Assembly: GCF_900324465.2 (NCBI RefSeq)
Contig: NC_046616.1
Span: 16,983,095-17,047,094 of the forward strand
Direction of reading: 5' to 3'
Origin: Anabas testudineus
Lineage: Eukaryota > Chordata > Actinopteri > Anabantiformes > Anabantidae
DNA: 64,000 nt
A model generated the notes under the pieces. It ran no database searches and was not told the DNA's origin. It saw only the letters and a program-made list of their open reading frames with translations. A program made the position numbers and the translations under genes. Positions 14,301 through 28,440 of the stretch are shown piece after piece (positions within the stretch are counted from its first letter, which is position 1; each line of letters starts with the position of its first letter).

Positions 14301-14626
14301 AGTGTAACATCGATGCTAGTTTCGACCTAACGTTATAACGCTTACCAAAACGTTATAAAGCTGACATGCTATACTATTCTTAGGAAACATATTTTGCACG
14401 ATAGCCTACCTACAACAAATATATCTCCATAATTTCACAACAATAATGCAAACTCTGCTGGGCTAATGATAGCTAGGTGGCTAACAGTAGTTTGCATAGC
14501 AACCGCCGTTGCCAACCACCTAGCGTTTCATCCCCGCCTCGGTCTCGGTGGACAGCGTAAACATAAAGGTCTAGACTCTCACCATTGTTCACGAATAGTT
14601 TCTTTCCATGCAAGGACAGCTCTCAT
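1194..14626 (-). CDS. ift122: Intraflagellar transport protein 122 (IFT-A subunit), 5' part
   Basis: IFT122 is a core subunit of the IFT-A complex, which drives retrograde transport in cilia and import of membrane receptors. Nineteen coding exons are visible: 14583-14626, 13803-13869, 13612-13696, 13460-13538, 13285-13361, 13084-13150, 12850-12996, 12021-12096, 10931-11122, 10379-10517, 9415-9617, 8454-8591, 8077-8241, 6922-7119, 6639-6779, 5445-5498, 3729-3890, 1905-2071, 1194-1365. All junctions are GT-AG and the phases close to about 791 codons, against roughly 1200 in human, so the last third is off the left edge. The start [14 protein letters not shown] matches the vertebrate N-terminus. 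WD40 blades follow (for example [37 protein letters not shown]), then the alpha-solenoid region ([48 protein letters not shown]). It is head-to-head with MBD4, as in human. Confidence 0.96.
2150..2935 (+). mobile_element. 5'- and internally deleted LINE (L2/Rex-like) in an IFT122 intron
   Basis: Translation of 2200-2310 gives an endonuclease-domain end ([15 protein letters not shown]), the usual SDH...IPAY signature of fish non-LTR elements. After a trinucleotide repeat, 2400-2650 resembles the 3' end of the same class ([15 protein letters not shown], then a short 3' UTR). The element ends near 2935 in short direct repeats (gaatct units), as many such LINEs do. The reverse transcriptase is missing, so this is a dead copy. 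It lies antisense to IFT122. Confidence 0.75.
2318..2400. repeat. (ACT)n followed by (AAT)n microsatellite
   Basis: About 17 ACT units pass into AAT units, splitting the LINE remnant. It is intronic. Probably polymorphic in length. Confidence 0.95.
3312..3371 (-). other. Candidate 60-nt cassette exon of IFT122
   Basis: On the minus strand, between coding exons 3729-3890 and 1905-2071, there is a 60-nt block preceded by TAG and followed by GTCAGT. It is open in the one frame that would matter: both flanking IFT122 junctions are phase 0, and the block reads 20 codons without a stop ([20 protein letters not shown]). Inserted, it would add an acidic amphipathic helix between the EYAK and EFVGATDPK residues of the solenoid. 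The acceptor pyrimidine tract is weak, and I know of no mammalian counterpart, so it may be chance or a fish-specific alternative exon. Confidence 0.35.
4240..4980 (+). mobile_element. Degraded Tc1-like DNA transposon
   Basis: The order matches fish Tc1 transposase DNA: a DNA-binding region around 4270-4440, the WTDE(S)K/LF-like block near 4525-4560, the catalytic-region stretch around 4640-4760 ([11 protein letters not shown]-like), and QQDN(D)PKH near 4785-4810. It ends in a typical inverted-repeat tail (ggtaccaacaattttttcca). The coding frame is broken in several places, so it is inactive. It sits in the intron between IFT122 exons at 3.8 and 5.4 kb, antisense to the gene. Confidence 0.85.
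5560..6600 (+). repeat. Teleost interspersed repeat with caattcaattc head
   Basis: Begins with tandem attcaattcaattcag and tttatttgtatagcgctaaa, then the conserved interior (aacctccagcagaaccagtctgaggg, 5738-5768) and the tail aaagttttaagcctcatcctaaaagtagagtgggtatctgcctcc region (6268-6315). This architecture is a very common dispersed repeat in teleost genomes. No coding capacity is visible. It fills most of the intron between IFT122 exons 5445-5498 and 6639-6779. Confidence 0.7.
7180..7990 (-). mobile_element. Tc1-like DNA transposon fragment
   Basis: On the minus strand, 7370-7450 reads [18 protein letters not shown], the central DDE-transposase motif of Tc1 elements. The flanks, including the end ccaggtggtgactttt...gggcaatgta at 7950-7992, match the known ends of this fish family. 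Internal deletions and frame breaks make it non-functional. It lies in the IFT122 intron between 7119 and 8077, in the same orientation as the gene. Confidence 0.85.
10070..10370. repeat. MITE-like repeat with short inverted ends
   Basis: Starts taggggtgtaagaaaatagt and ends gccaatacccagccctaca, the typical boundary sequences of a non-autonomous hAT-type element found in many fish. The interior is AT-rich without open frames. Its right end stops just next to IFT122 exon 10379-10517. Confidence 0.6.
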
Positions 14627-15184
14627 CTCCAGTTTTTAGCAGCAAAAAATAATGTTTGGTTTTCTACCAACAGGTTGCTGATGCTGCTGCTTATTCGCTC
14701 GATATTTCATACTAAGCTCTGTTTTGCGATTCCTTCGCACTGCGCAGACTCGGATCTAGTGTTGCCAGATTTGACTGACAAAACGTTGCCTACTCAGTGC
14801 CGGAGCACGCCCGCTGTATAAATGTATTTGTTTACATTTTGAAAAATGTTGGAAAATGTAATTCACCGAATTCACTATTCACGATTCCTGTTTGCCATAT
14901 ACCACTGGATATAATGACATCATGTCATCATAAAATCACTCAGTTTCGGAACAGCACAGCGCAGATTTATGGACTTTTAACAGGTATTATAGGATGCTCC
15001 ACACGTCTCCCGTTCTGTGACCTTTTACAAATTTATCAATGAGTTATAAAAAAGTAGTAAATAAACTACCAAACTAAAATAATGAATTGCGGACTTTAAC
15101 GGAAAACCTTCTCATCTGGCAACACGTCCCGGATCTTGGCGCTACTTCCTGTGTTTTGTAAAAGTGCTGCACACTTCATTTCTG
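14627..15184. promoter_or_regulatory. Bidirectional promoter region of IFT122 and MBD4
   Basis: The IFT122 start codon (14626, minus) and the MBD4 first donor (15240, plus) face each other about 0.6 kb apart, with no other gene between. The interval contains an ETS-type core (acttcctg at 15144-15151) and no clear TATA box, which fits a housekeeping divergent promoter. The same head-to-head pairing is known in human. Transcription start sites cannot be read from the sequence. Confidence 0.7.
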
Positions 15185-15192
15185 ATGTTGAC

Positions 15193-15240
15193 ATGAGAAA
15201 ATCTCTCCCAGAGAACGACACACCTTGGTCCTCCACGCCT
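15193..15240 (+). other. MBD4 5' leader exon (3' end) with an upstream ATG
   Basis: A strong donor (CCT|gtaagg at 15240/15241) marks the end of a leader exon; the matching acceptor is ctccag at 15621-15626. An ATG at 15193 opens a frame of 16 codons here that, after splicing to 15627, runs on to a TGA at 15684-15686, overlapping the MBD4 start in another frame. A second tiny ATG (15185) is followed by a stop after two more codons. The 5' limit of the exon is not known. Confidence 0.6.
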
Positions 15241-15648
15241 GTAAGGAAGGAAGGTGTTTGAGATTAATCATCATGTATGTCTGTCAGCGTCTGCGTTCAA
15301 GTAACGTCTCTATGTCGTTGTGTATTCATGCTTTCCTACTTTATTTGTTAGCGTACTGTCTGCTGTGATGATGAATGTAGCCAGAACATTGTGCTGCCAT
15401 CGTAAATGAATGTAACTGAAGCTATCCTGGTAGTCACATTGACTAACATATTCACAGCTTCAGAGTTGTATTTCTAAAACTCTGCATTTTGAAAAGAAAC
15501 GAATAGATCCTGAAATTACTTATACATTTATTACAACTGGGCTGGACCACTATCTTAACTACTTCTGTACCAGATGCCCTTTATAATATACAGATGTCAC
15601 ATTTTTGTTGGTATTATAAACTCCAGGTAAAGGTGACACAGATGAGGA

Positions 15649-19228
<3,580 letters not shown>

Positions 19229-19385
19229 TGTACAAACTGTGAGAAACTGCAAGGAAGATTTGTTGCAGCATATCCAAGAAAACCAGTTATATCAGTGTAG
19301 TTATCAAATATCTATGTGTAATTATGCAGTAACACCCTGGAGGTATCAATGTAGCCTTCATGTTTAGTTTTTTTATTCAATGTGA

Positions 19386-19391
19386 AATAAA
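19386..19391 (+). terminator. MBD4 polyadenylation signal AATAAA
   Basis: A canonical AATAAA lies 158 nt after the MBD4 stop codon, giving a short 3' UTR. It is followed by T-rich sequence. Confidence 0.75.
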
Positions 19392-19940
19392 AGGTTTTAA
19401 ATGGTTTAAAAGTTGAAAAGATTCATGAGTGCATTATTCAGTCACCATGTGTTCTGGTACCAATACTTTACACATGGATGCGATCAGGAGACATCTTCTC
19501 ACTATTTTTGGTTAATTCATTGTCACAGGGTAATAAACTTTCTTTTTGAGTGCACTGAGGCATGACCTTACACTCCACGCTACCGTTTCTGTTGGTGGGG
19601 AGGTAACCTGATTCCCAAGGCAACTGTTGCCACTGCAAAACACTCAGTAAATGCACAGGCATGTCACGGTTTAATCTCTAACTAGTAACACTACAGTAAC
19701 TCGCTAAATTTACACTTGAGAAGTTTCATGTCTAATGGAATTACAGCTTGAAAAAGATAATTCAATCACTAAAGATTTGTCAGGGTGGAATCATTAAGTC
19801 TGCACAAAGACTGGATTTCTCTGGTGGGCAAGAAACAGCTTGAGCTTGAGCTACAAAATGAAACTCCGTAAGAAAATTTTTTTTTTTTTTTTCCATTTAT
19901 TTGTTTTATAGTTTCCTAGTGAACATATTCAAAATGTGAA
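19392..19940. other. Spacer between MBD4 and the coiled-coil gene
   Basis: Contains a minus-strand open stretch (19482-19645) behind a possible acceptor and a plus-strand open stretch ending at a possible donor near 19868, but neither connects in phase to a neighbour. A poly-T run is at 19876-19892. I see no supported gene. Confidence 0.4.
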
Positions 19941-21073
19941 ATGATTCTGTTATTCTTCATTACCACAGCTGCCATCTCTATACCCTCCACACCATTGTGC
20001 CTTCCTCAAGACACATCTCCTGTGCGGCAGAGTCGCTGTCTGGTGGTCACTCCCATGACATTTCCGATGATCTCAGACTCTGCCCGGCTCTGCACTAGCA
20101 GTCAGGTAAGCTCATAGGAAGGTTGTTTTTGCTTTGAGGTAAGAAAGAAGCAAACAGTACAAATAGTAAGAAATAAATAAATCTGTTCCCTAGAGTATAC
20201 CAATACTGAACCCTTTGCATCCACCTTTGGTACATAAACGCACTGTCAGTCTGGAAACACCAGCTGTGCACCACCACAATCACCAGAGGACACTGATCAT
20301 GCAAAGAAGAGAGCATTACAGGTAGAAGAATCCTCACTACAACTGTTGCTTTGTTTGTTTTTACTACAAAATGACTGATGCCATTGGCATCTTTGCTACC
20401 ACTCACTGACTTATTATATTTGTTGTATTTCAGGTACCATCAAGTGTGGAGAAAACCCTTTTATGGAACCAGCAGTGAGCGAGAAGAGTACAGGTAAAAT
20501 AAACAGTTTTGACGATGAATATTTTTCTTTTATCATCTAAATTTCTGCTCAATGGGGATTTTTTTTAAATACTGCATATATGCTTTTTAATGACACTGGT
20601 GACAAAAAAATTCTCTCTTTCCTCAAGGAAGGATTTGCGAGAGCAGTTAATGAGGCAGATAGAGGAGAAATGTGTAGCACTAAAGATGCAGCTATCCAGT
20701 AAATTGAAGGAAGCAGAGTATGTATGTGAAGTGGACCGCCTGGCCCTGTCCAGTGAAAGAGAGCAAAGGATCCAACACAGCAGAGCGATGACAGCATACA
20801 GAGATGAAAACAAGAGGGTACAGTCCCACACATGCAATGTCCACTGCTAAAGCTGTTTATTTCACTTACCGGTACATAATGTCCTGGTAATGCTTCAACA
20901 TTGTAGCTGTTCTCAGGTTACAATGCAGGAAGTGTTTGAGGTTTCTGTGTGTGTGCCTGCAGCTAATGGAGCAGAGGTGGAGGGACAAAGCACTAACACG
21001 CTCCCAGGAGGCCCTGAAGGAGAGACAGTTACTGCGTCTCAACCCCATTAACTGGAGTGGAACACTGAAATAG
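19941..21073 (+). CDS. Unrecognised small coiled-coil protein
   Basis: Five exons join in phase: (19941 or 19969)-20105, 20194-20321, 20434-20493, 20628-20817, 20963-21073, with good GT-AG sites. The first exon can be read as starting at an ATG at 19941 (MILLFFITTAAIS...), or as an internal exon behind the acceptor ttaccacag at 19960-19968; in the latter case the true 5' end is not found. The product from 19941 is about 217 aa. The N-terminal half is Ser/Pro/His-rich; the C-terminal half (YHQVWRKPFYGTSSEREEYR, then EEKCVALKMQLSSKLKEAEY and ENKRLMEQRWRDKALTRSQE) is a charged helical coiled coil that ends RLNPINWSGTLK. I do not recognise the family; the style resembles ciliary or sperm coiled-coil proteins, which is only a guess. 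It lies tandem to and downstream of MBD4. Confidence 0.6.
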
Positions 21074-21129
21074 GTTGATCTCAACATGCAGAATCAAAAC
21101 ATCAGACTTAGGCCTCTCTGGAGCACGTG

Positions 21130-21420
21130 GTATGAGATAGAAATTACAGTGCATCCATTTTATCTGAAATTAAAGAAATCACATGTACATAAGTATTCAC
21201 AGCCTTTCTTGTGACACTTAAAATTAAGCTCTGGTGAATCCTGTTTCCACTGATCATCCTTGAGATGTTTCTATAACTTGATTGGACGTGATTTGGACAG
21301 GCATACGTCTGTCATACCGTCCCACAATTAACAGTACATGTCAGAGCAGAAACGGAAGGGTACAGAAGAATTGAAAGTCCTATTGAGCACAGTAGCCTCC
21401 ATCAGCTGTAAATGGAAGAA
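21130..21420 (+). mobile_element. Tc1-like transposon end fragment
   Basis: The sequence around 21190-21300 (gtacataagtattcacagcc, then gatcatccttgagatgtttc and ttgattggacgtgatttgga) matches the 5' end of a known fish Tc1-like class. Only the non-coding end survives. It abuts a fragment of a different Tc1-like family. Confidence 0.7.
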
Positions 21421-21685
21421 GTTTAAAACCACCAGGACTCCTCCTAGAGTCTTGGCATAAATTTATACCAATAATTTGGTACAAAACATCTTTTCCATGA
21501 CCACAGGATGTGTCTTCCAACATTGTTGTTTAAGAAATGAGAAGCTACTCACTGCATCAGTTTGCGTTAAATAACTTGTTGCCGGCTGAAAAATAATAAT
21601 CTATGCTATAATTATTTAATGGGGTGCTGGCTAAGTTAAATCAAGGTGGTGACTTTATTTTTGGATGGACAGTGTATATAACATA
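21421..21685 (-). mobile_element. Tc1-like transposon end fragment, same family as 7180-7990
   Basis: Shares with 7800-7992 the blocks aggatgtgtcttcca, tgtttaagaaatgagaagct and aggtggtgactttatttttg, ending in ggacagtgta. It is the 5' terminal part of the element only. Confidence 0.8.
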
Positions 21686-22330
21686 CATTTAGTGCTGCGA
21701 TAGCCACTGAACTAACTGAGCAGGGTAATTTATAGAGTTTTATCTGAATATGTAAGACAGGCTGATGCATTTCTCATCTCATGTTACAAAGGATTTCATC
21801 TCTGCTTAAGTGGCTTCCATAACATTTAACAGTTTTCCATCAATTTAGCATTGCACTCTTTGTGTCAGACTTGTAAATGCCAGTTGTTTTAAGTATCAAA
21901 CTACATGCAACAGAATCAGATAAATCATCTTTTTATTCCACATTCACATTCATTGTCAAAATGTGCCACACATTATGCACAATGCAACGTAACCACCACC
22001 AGATCTGTTATGGGTGGGCTATGTTAGTATTGGCTAATGTGGCTTTTATGAGAGATAAGGATTGAGATTTAATGGTGGGGCAAATTTACTTACGTAACTC
22101 TACACCAGTTTTTTTTCCCCCACAGATCTGGGGGTAAATTTTTAAAAAAAATGTGATCTTGTAACTCTCTCTGAAATCACTACTTCCTGCATGTTTCATA
22201 CTTTATCATGCAACATGCAGTTGTAGAAGATAATTCTCCCCAGGTAAGGTTGTTTATCCTCCTCCTGTGTGTGAAAAGAGGACTCTTTACTTAATGAAGC
22301 AGAAAAGAAATCAAATAAAAATCCCAAAAG
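21686..22330. other. Intergenic spacer between convergent genes
   Basis: AT-rich sequence between the plus-strand coiled-coil gene and the 3' end of minus-strand CRELD1. No exon, RNA gene or further repeat could be supported. Confidence 0.5.
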
Positions 22331-22338
22331 GCTGACTT

Positions 22339-22344
22339 TTTATT
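22339..22344 (-). terminator. Likely CRELD1 polyadenylation signal
   Basis: Minus-strand AATAAA (tttatt on the plus strand) about 1.1 kb after the CRELD1 stop, in AT-rich sequence with no coding content between. Other hexamers exist nearby, so the exact site is uncertain. Confidence 0.4.
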
Positions 22345-23457
22345 GTAAAGAAAAAATATATAATGAAAAAGGAGTCTGGACAACTTTCCACACAAAGTAA
22401 ACTAAAGATAAATTAGATGAGTGGGTGAGAAGTGCGTTTTCATTGGCTGTCTAAAGTGATGCTACTATTTCAGTTGCAATTGTAGATTTAAAGACTTTTT
22501 TAAAGACCTTTAAAAATGCATACAGAAATACATAGGGATTTGCATAAGCAACATATGATAAACCTCTTCACTATAAATATTGCTCTCAAAATAAATTAAA
22601 AGCAACTGAAAAATGGCTTGCATTATCCAGATTTTCAGCTGGTATTTCACAACATTCCCTTAAACAAAGATAAAGTGGTCAGTAGCAGTACACATAGCAT
22701 GTTGGTGACCCAGTCGATGGGAAAAGTCTTCCATACAAAAGTAAGACAAATTAATACATACAGTGTTGTAACTTTCATTTCAAATTCTATTATCATGCAA
22801 TATTACTAAAATTATTCATTCATGAAGAAAAGAGGTAAAATATCATTCTGTGAACAGAACCAGCGGTTCGTTATGGAAATATCCCAGAGTTTGGATGAGC
22901 TGTCTTTTTGGGTTGATTTGGAAAATTCTCAAAATTTCCTCATCTAACCTGATGCCCATAGCAAGAAGCCTTAGTGTTGCAGTATCCTGATACAGTCAAA
23001 ACCAACCTCTGCCTTACAGCATTCACATAATGAAAATTATGGACATAATCTCTGGAGGTTTTTATTGTGCAGAAAAAGACATATCTAGAGCGACATTAAA
23101 GCCAGATATAAAATCCAAATGCATAACAGATTTTCAGAAATGGTCTTCATGTCACTTGTTCCGAACAAAGTGGAGGTAGGGGATTCAGTTCTGTTCCCTT
23201 ACATCAGTGCAGTGTAGCTTTGTTATTTCCTCTTCAAGATTTACAACTTCATAACCTTCAATTACTCCCTTTTTCCTGCGCTATCCTATTTTCTAAACAT
23301 AAATTAACCCGAGCCCTTTCAAGTAACTCTCCAAACCAAAATAAATCCCTGAAAGACTAGCATTGTGGGGATTGTCTCCTCCTTCAACTGAGGCCTTTTC
23401 TCAGTCTTACTGGCTGATATTCCAAGGTCCTTTTATCAAAATGTGGTGCCAGACAGT

Positions 23458-26400
23458 CTAGCGACCCTTGAGGAACCCGTCCAGCATGTAGTCTCCCTTT
23501 TCTGTCAGCCAGTATCCGGCCATAGCAGCAACACCTCCAATAAAAATGGCAGTGAAAACCATGTCACCTTTAGCAGCGAGCGTAGCTAGAGCACAGATTA
23601 CAACACCGAAGAACATCTGCTGCAGAACAAGGACTTCATCATCCGTCATGTCATCAAACAGTCCCTTCTCTGGACCAGCTGAGGGGGGAAAAGAACAGGA
23701 AAAGAAAATTAGCCAACAGATCTGAGAACAACGTCAACAATGTAAAGTCACTGACGACTTTATTAAAGCTATTAGGTACAATCGAATGCTGGCCTATAGC
23801 ATAAACATGGGGGGCAAAAACAGTAGAAAAACCTAGTACTCACACAACTCCACCACCTACTATGACCTTAATAACAGACTTACAGTTGAGTTTTCACCTT
23901 TCTGACAGTTATTATGTTGTAAAAGCATAATTCATGGCAGAGCTCCTGTATTGGATTTCATTAGATTGTACAGTATTTCTAATTAAGTGTCCAGGATGTG
24001 AATGTGTCATATTTTCCTGATAAAGTGAGTTACCGGGAGGCAGATTTTCCACACAAATGCTTTCTCTTCTGATGAATCCATCAGCACAGTCACAGTGAAA
24101 TGAGCCCTCCTCATTGATACAGGCCTCATTGAGTCCCGGGCATGCTATTGCACGTTCACTACATTCATCTATATCTGTGAGTGGAAGCAAAGAGGAACAG
24201 TTTAAAAGACATTAGGACAATGGAATTCAAAATATTGCATTTATATAGAAAGTAGTTATTAGTACGTGCTTACCAAGACACTTGGCCCCTTTCAATCTAT
24301 AGCCACGTGCACATTTCTTACAGCGGGCAGGACCACTACCCATGCAGCCCACACATGCCTGGTCACAGCCTGCAAACATCAGAAGCACAGTGGTCAACAT
24401 TACTTTCTAAACTAGGAATTAAGACAAGCTGTATCATGTCTTAGAAATGTCTAATGACAAATGACAAATTTCTACTACATTCAGAAAAGATAAATACTAA
24501 TAGAAAATACTCAACAAATTATTATGTATGTACACAACAGTCTCATATACAACTATTTATGTTTTTTGATGAGATAATGTAAATTTCTATAACAATTTCA
24601 CCAATTATGCAGAAATTAATTATAAACACGATGGGAGCTGGAGTATCTGCCTGTTTTCACTAAAACAACGTACCTTAAACATCAACTACCAAGAGAGCCT
24701 ACCTCTGCATTCATACGATCCATCTGTGTTGTGACAGTATGTGTTAGAAGGACAACGAGCCAGCTCTGTGCCACATTCGTCTATGTCTAAAAGATATTTC
24801 AAGGACGGTTAGACAACACACATCTAAAACTCTGAAACAAAGTCATTGAAATGCCACCTGACCTCTGAACTCATACTCACCCACACACTTGTTGTCATGA
24901 AGGAGCCAGCCGGGTTTACAGTCGAGGCATTTGTAGTCCTGTGGCCCTGAGCATTTCTTACATGAGTGGTAGCAAGCTGCAAAGGAAGCGAGACATAGTA
25001 ACAATAAAAGGGTCAACTTTGGACAACCTCATACAGAATGTAATAACCGTGAAACAGTGTGTGGATCTGAGGTACCTGCACAGGCTCCTGTGCTGTCATT
25101 GGAACCTTTCTCTCTGTAGTAGCCATCAGCACACTTCTGGCACAAATTGCCAGAGTATCCAGGATCACAGACACACTCTCCATCGCCCAAGCGAGTCCCC
25201 TCCCCCTCGCAGCGGCCAAGACCACCACACACACCACCAGGGCCTGATGGACACTCTGTATTTGGTGAACAAGCTGTTAGTGGTACTCTGAAAACCAGAG
25301 CTTTAAAAAGGATTAATCTAATTACAATAATTTGATTTTACTCTGTTTTACAGATAAATCACTTGTCAAATGGATGATTTAGGGCCTAGGATTGTTTTTT
25401 TCTACACCTTTGCAGTCAGGTCCAAAGCGTCCAGGTGGACAGCAAAGTCCGAGCTCCTCTATGCACAGCCACTCATACAAGTCCGGTGCCTCCTGCTGCC
25501 TACAGGACACATACATCCCATCAGTCATGCCATAAAGCGGCACGGTAAAACAGTATTTACACACACACAGATAGTGCCATCACTGTCTTAATAAAAGAAA
25601 AAAAAAAACTTATTTTTCAATTATTTAAATTAATTATTAAATTCAATTATTTTAAAAAGAATTAAGTTTGATCACATTTTATACACTTGTCACTTTCATA
25701 ATGTTAGAATTTGATATTATATTCACTAAAATGTTGCTTATTTTTGTTTTCCTATGAAAAAGTGACGCTAAATCAGACTTAACTGTGCAATTTATTTTTT
25801 GTTCAGAAATATTCATATAGGTCTAATGTTGTGCCCACTGATGTCTGTTTCTGCCAGCTAAGAAAAATCAAGGTACGGTTAAGAATGCCAACATCATCTT
25901 TTGCTTTGATTGAGATTGATGAGATCGACACATCTGTATAGGTCAAGGGTGCGCAATCCTGGTCCTTGTGGGCCACTGTCTTGCTTGTTTTCCAACTATC
26001 ATTGCCCTATCTAATACTGATTACCTAGATCAGGTGTGTTCAGTGGCCCTTAAGGACCAGGACCAACCCTAGTATAGGTTGTTGTGAGAACACTTAAAAA
26101 ATTAAACACTCTTCTTAATTTGTCCTAAAAAATACTTGGTGACATCAGCAGGATGACTATAACTTTAAATCAGCACATGTCAACATGTCATGCTGAATAA
26201 AAAAAGTAAAATAAATTCAACTACAGTTGAGTCTGATTATTGGCTTTTGTGCACACACCTGTGGAACCACCACGTCTCCACTTGGTCTTCTATCTGCTCC
26301 AGTAGCCGATTACATTCAAAATCAGTCTTCTCACAAGCAGCCTCTACTATTTCAAGGAGCCGAGTCTCACTAAAAAAGAAAACAAGTCAACAGTTGGGAT

Positions 26401-27152
26401 GTAAAGCATCACATTAAAATAGTTTTCTTATGTAATGTCTGTACATACTAACCAGCTACATATATGAGGAGGGAAAGCACTCAAAACTGAAAGATTTATT
26501 AATGTTAAAGTCAGTTGTATAACAATATCAATAGATTATCAAAGGAAATATGTACTGTAGTGACTTTAAAAAAATGCCCCTTTGGATGTACCAGTTTTTT
26601 TTTGTTTTTGTATTTATTTTTAGCAGCAACTGCTTACAAAATGTGATCTAATCTTTATTTAAGTACAGACAAATAGAGTTTGCTTAAACTAGTTACACAC
26701 AAACAATAAAAAAATATGTTGTGTCTTTACTGAACATTCCTATTAAACTTTTTCCATGGGGCTGATACAAAAAGTATGTAAACCCTTGGATTTAACAAAT
26801 GATGAAACCTACAATAGCTTTTTTTTTCCAACAAACTCAGTAAAGTACAGTGTAACTGCAATTAAAACACACTCTTACCTGCGTGCATACTTAGCTAACT
26901 TCTCTTCTTCCCAGGCAGTGTTGCCTCCCCCAAAATTCTTGTTTGCTGTTCTCTCCAAGCCCTAGAAAGAGGGAAACTTCAGGACTCGGAATAACTTGAC
27001 TCATGAAATGATGGTTCATAAAGATACTACAGTACCTTGATGAAACTCTCTGTGAGTTTTCGGCAAGTCTGGCACGGTGCTGTCTGGACTCTCGCCACAG
27101 AGAGCTCAGACAGAAGCATCAGAGCAGGCAGGAAGGGCCAGGCACACCACAT
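23458..27152 (-). CDS. creld1: Cysteine-rich with EGF-like domains protein 1
   Basis: CRELD1 is an ER/cell-surface membrane protein linked in mammals to heart valve development, calcineurin/NFAT signalling and, by family, disulfide chaperoning. Ten coding exons: 27036-27152, 26879-26961, 26259-26369, 25408-25499, 25076-25255, 24881-24976, 24703-24786, 24274-24369, 24034-24174, 23458-23678; 406 aa. Order of parts: signal peptide (MWCAWPFLPALMLLSELSVA), CXXC motif (PCQTCRK), Trp/Glu-rich WE domain (YEWLCIEELGLCCPPGRFG), EGF-like and furin-like Cys repeats, two calcium-binding EGF modules (DIDECGTELARCPS, DIDECSERAIACPG), and two C-terminal membrane helices (FFGVVICALATLAA, VFTAIFIGGVAAMAGYW). 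The two terminal helices indicate CRELD1 rather than CRELD2. The start lies 6 nt inside the first coding exon behind a likely leader intron. Confidence 0.96.
25940..26080. repeat. Short palindromic MITE (hAT-like)
   Basis: Inverted ends: gcaatcctggtccttgtgggcc on the left and agtggcccttaaggaccagg on the right, about 140 nt apart, with a ctagatcaggtgtgtt core. This is a common non-autonomous fish element. It is intronic in CRELD1. Confidence 0.7.
26590..26830. mobile_element. Small Tc1-like fragment in a CRELD1 intron
   Basis: Contains acaaaatgtgatctaatctt and aaaaagtatgtaaacccttg, the end motifs of the family seen at 17345-18010 and 36590-37150. No transposase sequence remains. It lies just upstream, on the plus-strand axis, of CRELD1 exon 26879-26961. 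Confidence 0.55.
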
Positions 27153-28219
27153 TGTCCTCCAGGGGTAATAAACACAAACAATAAGACAATAATAAAAAAT
27201 AGTTTGGGTTTTAACACTATGTAACATAACGTGGAATAACTTTAACCTTTAGTGCTACTATTAGCATTTATAAGCACTATTAAAAGCTAACCAATTACTT
27301 ATAAGAAGATTTTAAATGTATTGTTTATTACTATTAGCGTTGATTAATTTGCAGTATTACAACAATAACACATCTAATAAACACAGTTATATTAACTGTT
27401 ACCAACAACTGTGTTTTACTATATTTTCATTAATTATCTGTTTCAACATATGGGTGCAATACAGGAGGAGTTATTATTGTTAATAAATACATTAACAAAT
27501 CTGACACATGTATACAACTACATTACAGAGTGTTACGTTTATACACTGCTTCAAGCAGTTTCAGCTTGGTATAGTTATTTTAGCTACTGATAGGGGTGGA
27601 TAAATCAACAAGAAGCTCTGTGCTATATAGTATAACAAAGACTAATAAAGTGTCAGCTTATAGTAACCTAATTTATGCTATCTATATTCTTTAAGCTCTT
27701 GCTGTACAGTGGTCTACATGACTCACATTATGATGCTCGTCTACCCGGAAATGTTAATGGCATTATTTTCATTTCAGTCATCTGTCATTAGTTGTGTAAA
27801 TTTGAAGCCACACACAACTAAATACAAAACTGAGCACATCGTGATTCACTGACAAGTACCCAGATATTCTTATATTTATTCGGTCTCGTTAGAAAAGCTT
27901 TAAATCACGTACTATAAGGTGGATGGGATGCTCTTCATCCATCGTTAGCTTAGCATTGACGCTAGCTAGCGCAGCATCAGCACCACACACAATTAGCCAC
28001 CTAGCAGCTGGCTAAAGTCGGTACCTAGTTAGCTCTAAGTTCAGGCTAACGTTGTCCCATACAGTCTGCCTATCTTTGTCTTTCAACTCAGCGACAGTGA
28101 CAATTAACCACGAGCATACTAGTATTTAGCTTTAAATATCTGCTAAATAATGGTGCCTGTAGCTGCTCTGAAATTAGCTAACTGAACTGTTTTCATTAGC
28201 TACTCTGGTCATAACTTAC

Positions 28220-28440
28220 CTTATTGCAAAACCACTACACCGCCGCTGCACCACTGATGATCGTCTGTTTCCCTGCTGGTCCGCACAATGCAAGCAGAGT
28301 TTTACATTTTGGATATCCAGTTTAGAGCCAGTAAAGACTCAAACCTGCCATTTTAGCTCGTGGTGACCTGCTAGCTGAATGATTAGCGCGCTAACGCTGG
28401 TGGTGCTCACACAGGATCATGCTGCGGTGGGATGAACGAA
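28220..28440 (-). promoter_or_regulatory. CRELD1 leader exon and promoter region
   Basis: On the minus strand, aataag|gtaagttat gives a strong donor after 28220, and a matching acceptor (ccctggag) precedes the coding exon at 27158. The sequence just upstream of the donor is relatively GC-rich (caccgccgctgcacc). The 5' limit and start site are not visible. The intervening 1 kb intron has many gctagc/tagct motifs but no other feature. Confidence 0.55.

Noticed and set aside
19468-19662. Minus-strand open frame behind a ttttgcag acceptor, 54 codons to a stop
   Set aside because: It has no in-phase partner exon, no recognisable product, and lies in the MBD4 downstream spacer. Chance open frames of this size are common here.
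19781-19868. Plus-strand open stretch ending at a gtaag donor, a possible upstream exon of the coiled-coil gene
   Set aside because: It ends with two carried bases, which puts the next exon into a frame with an early stop. The phases do not fit.
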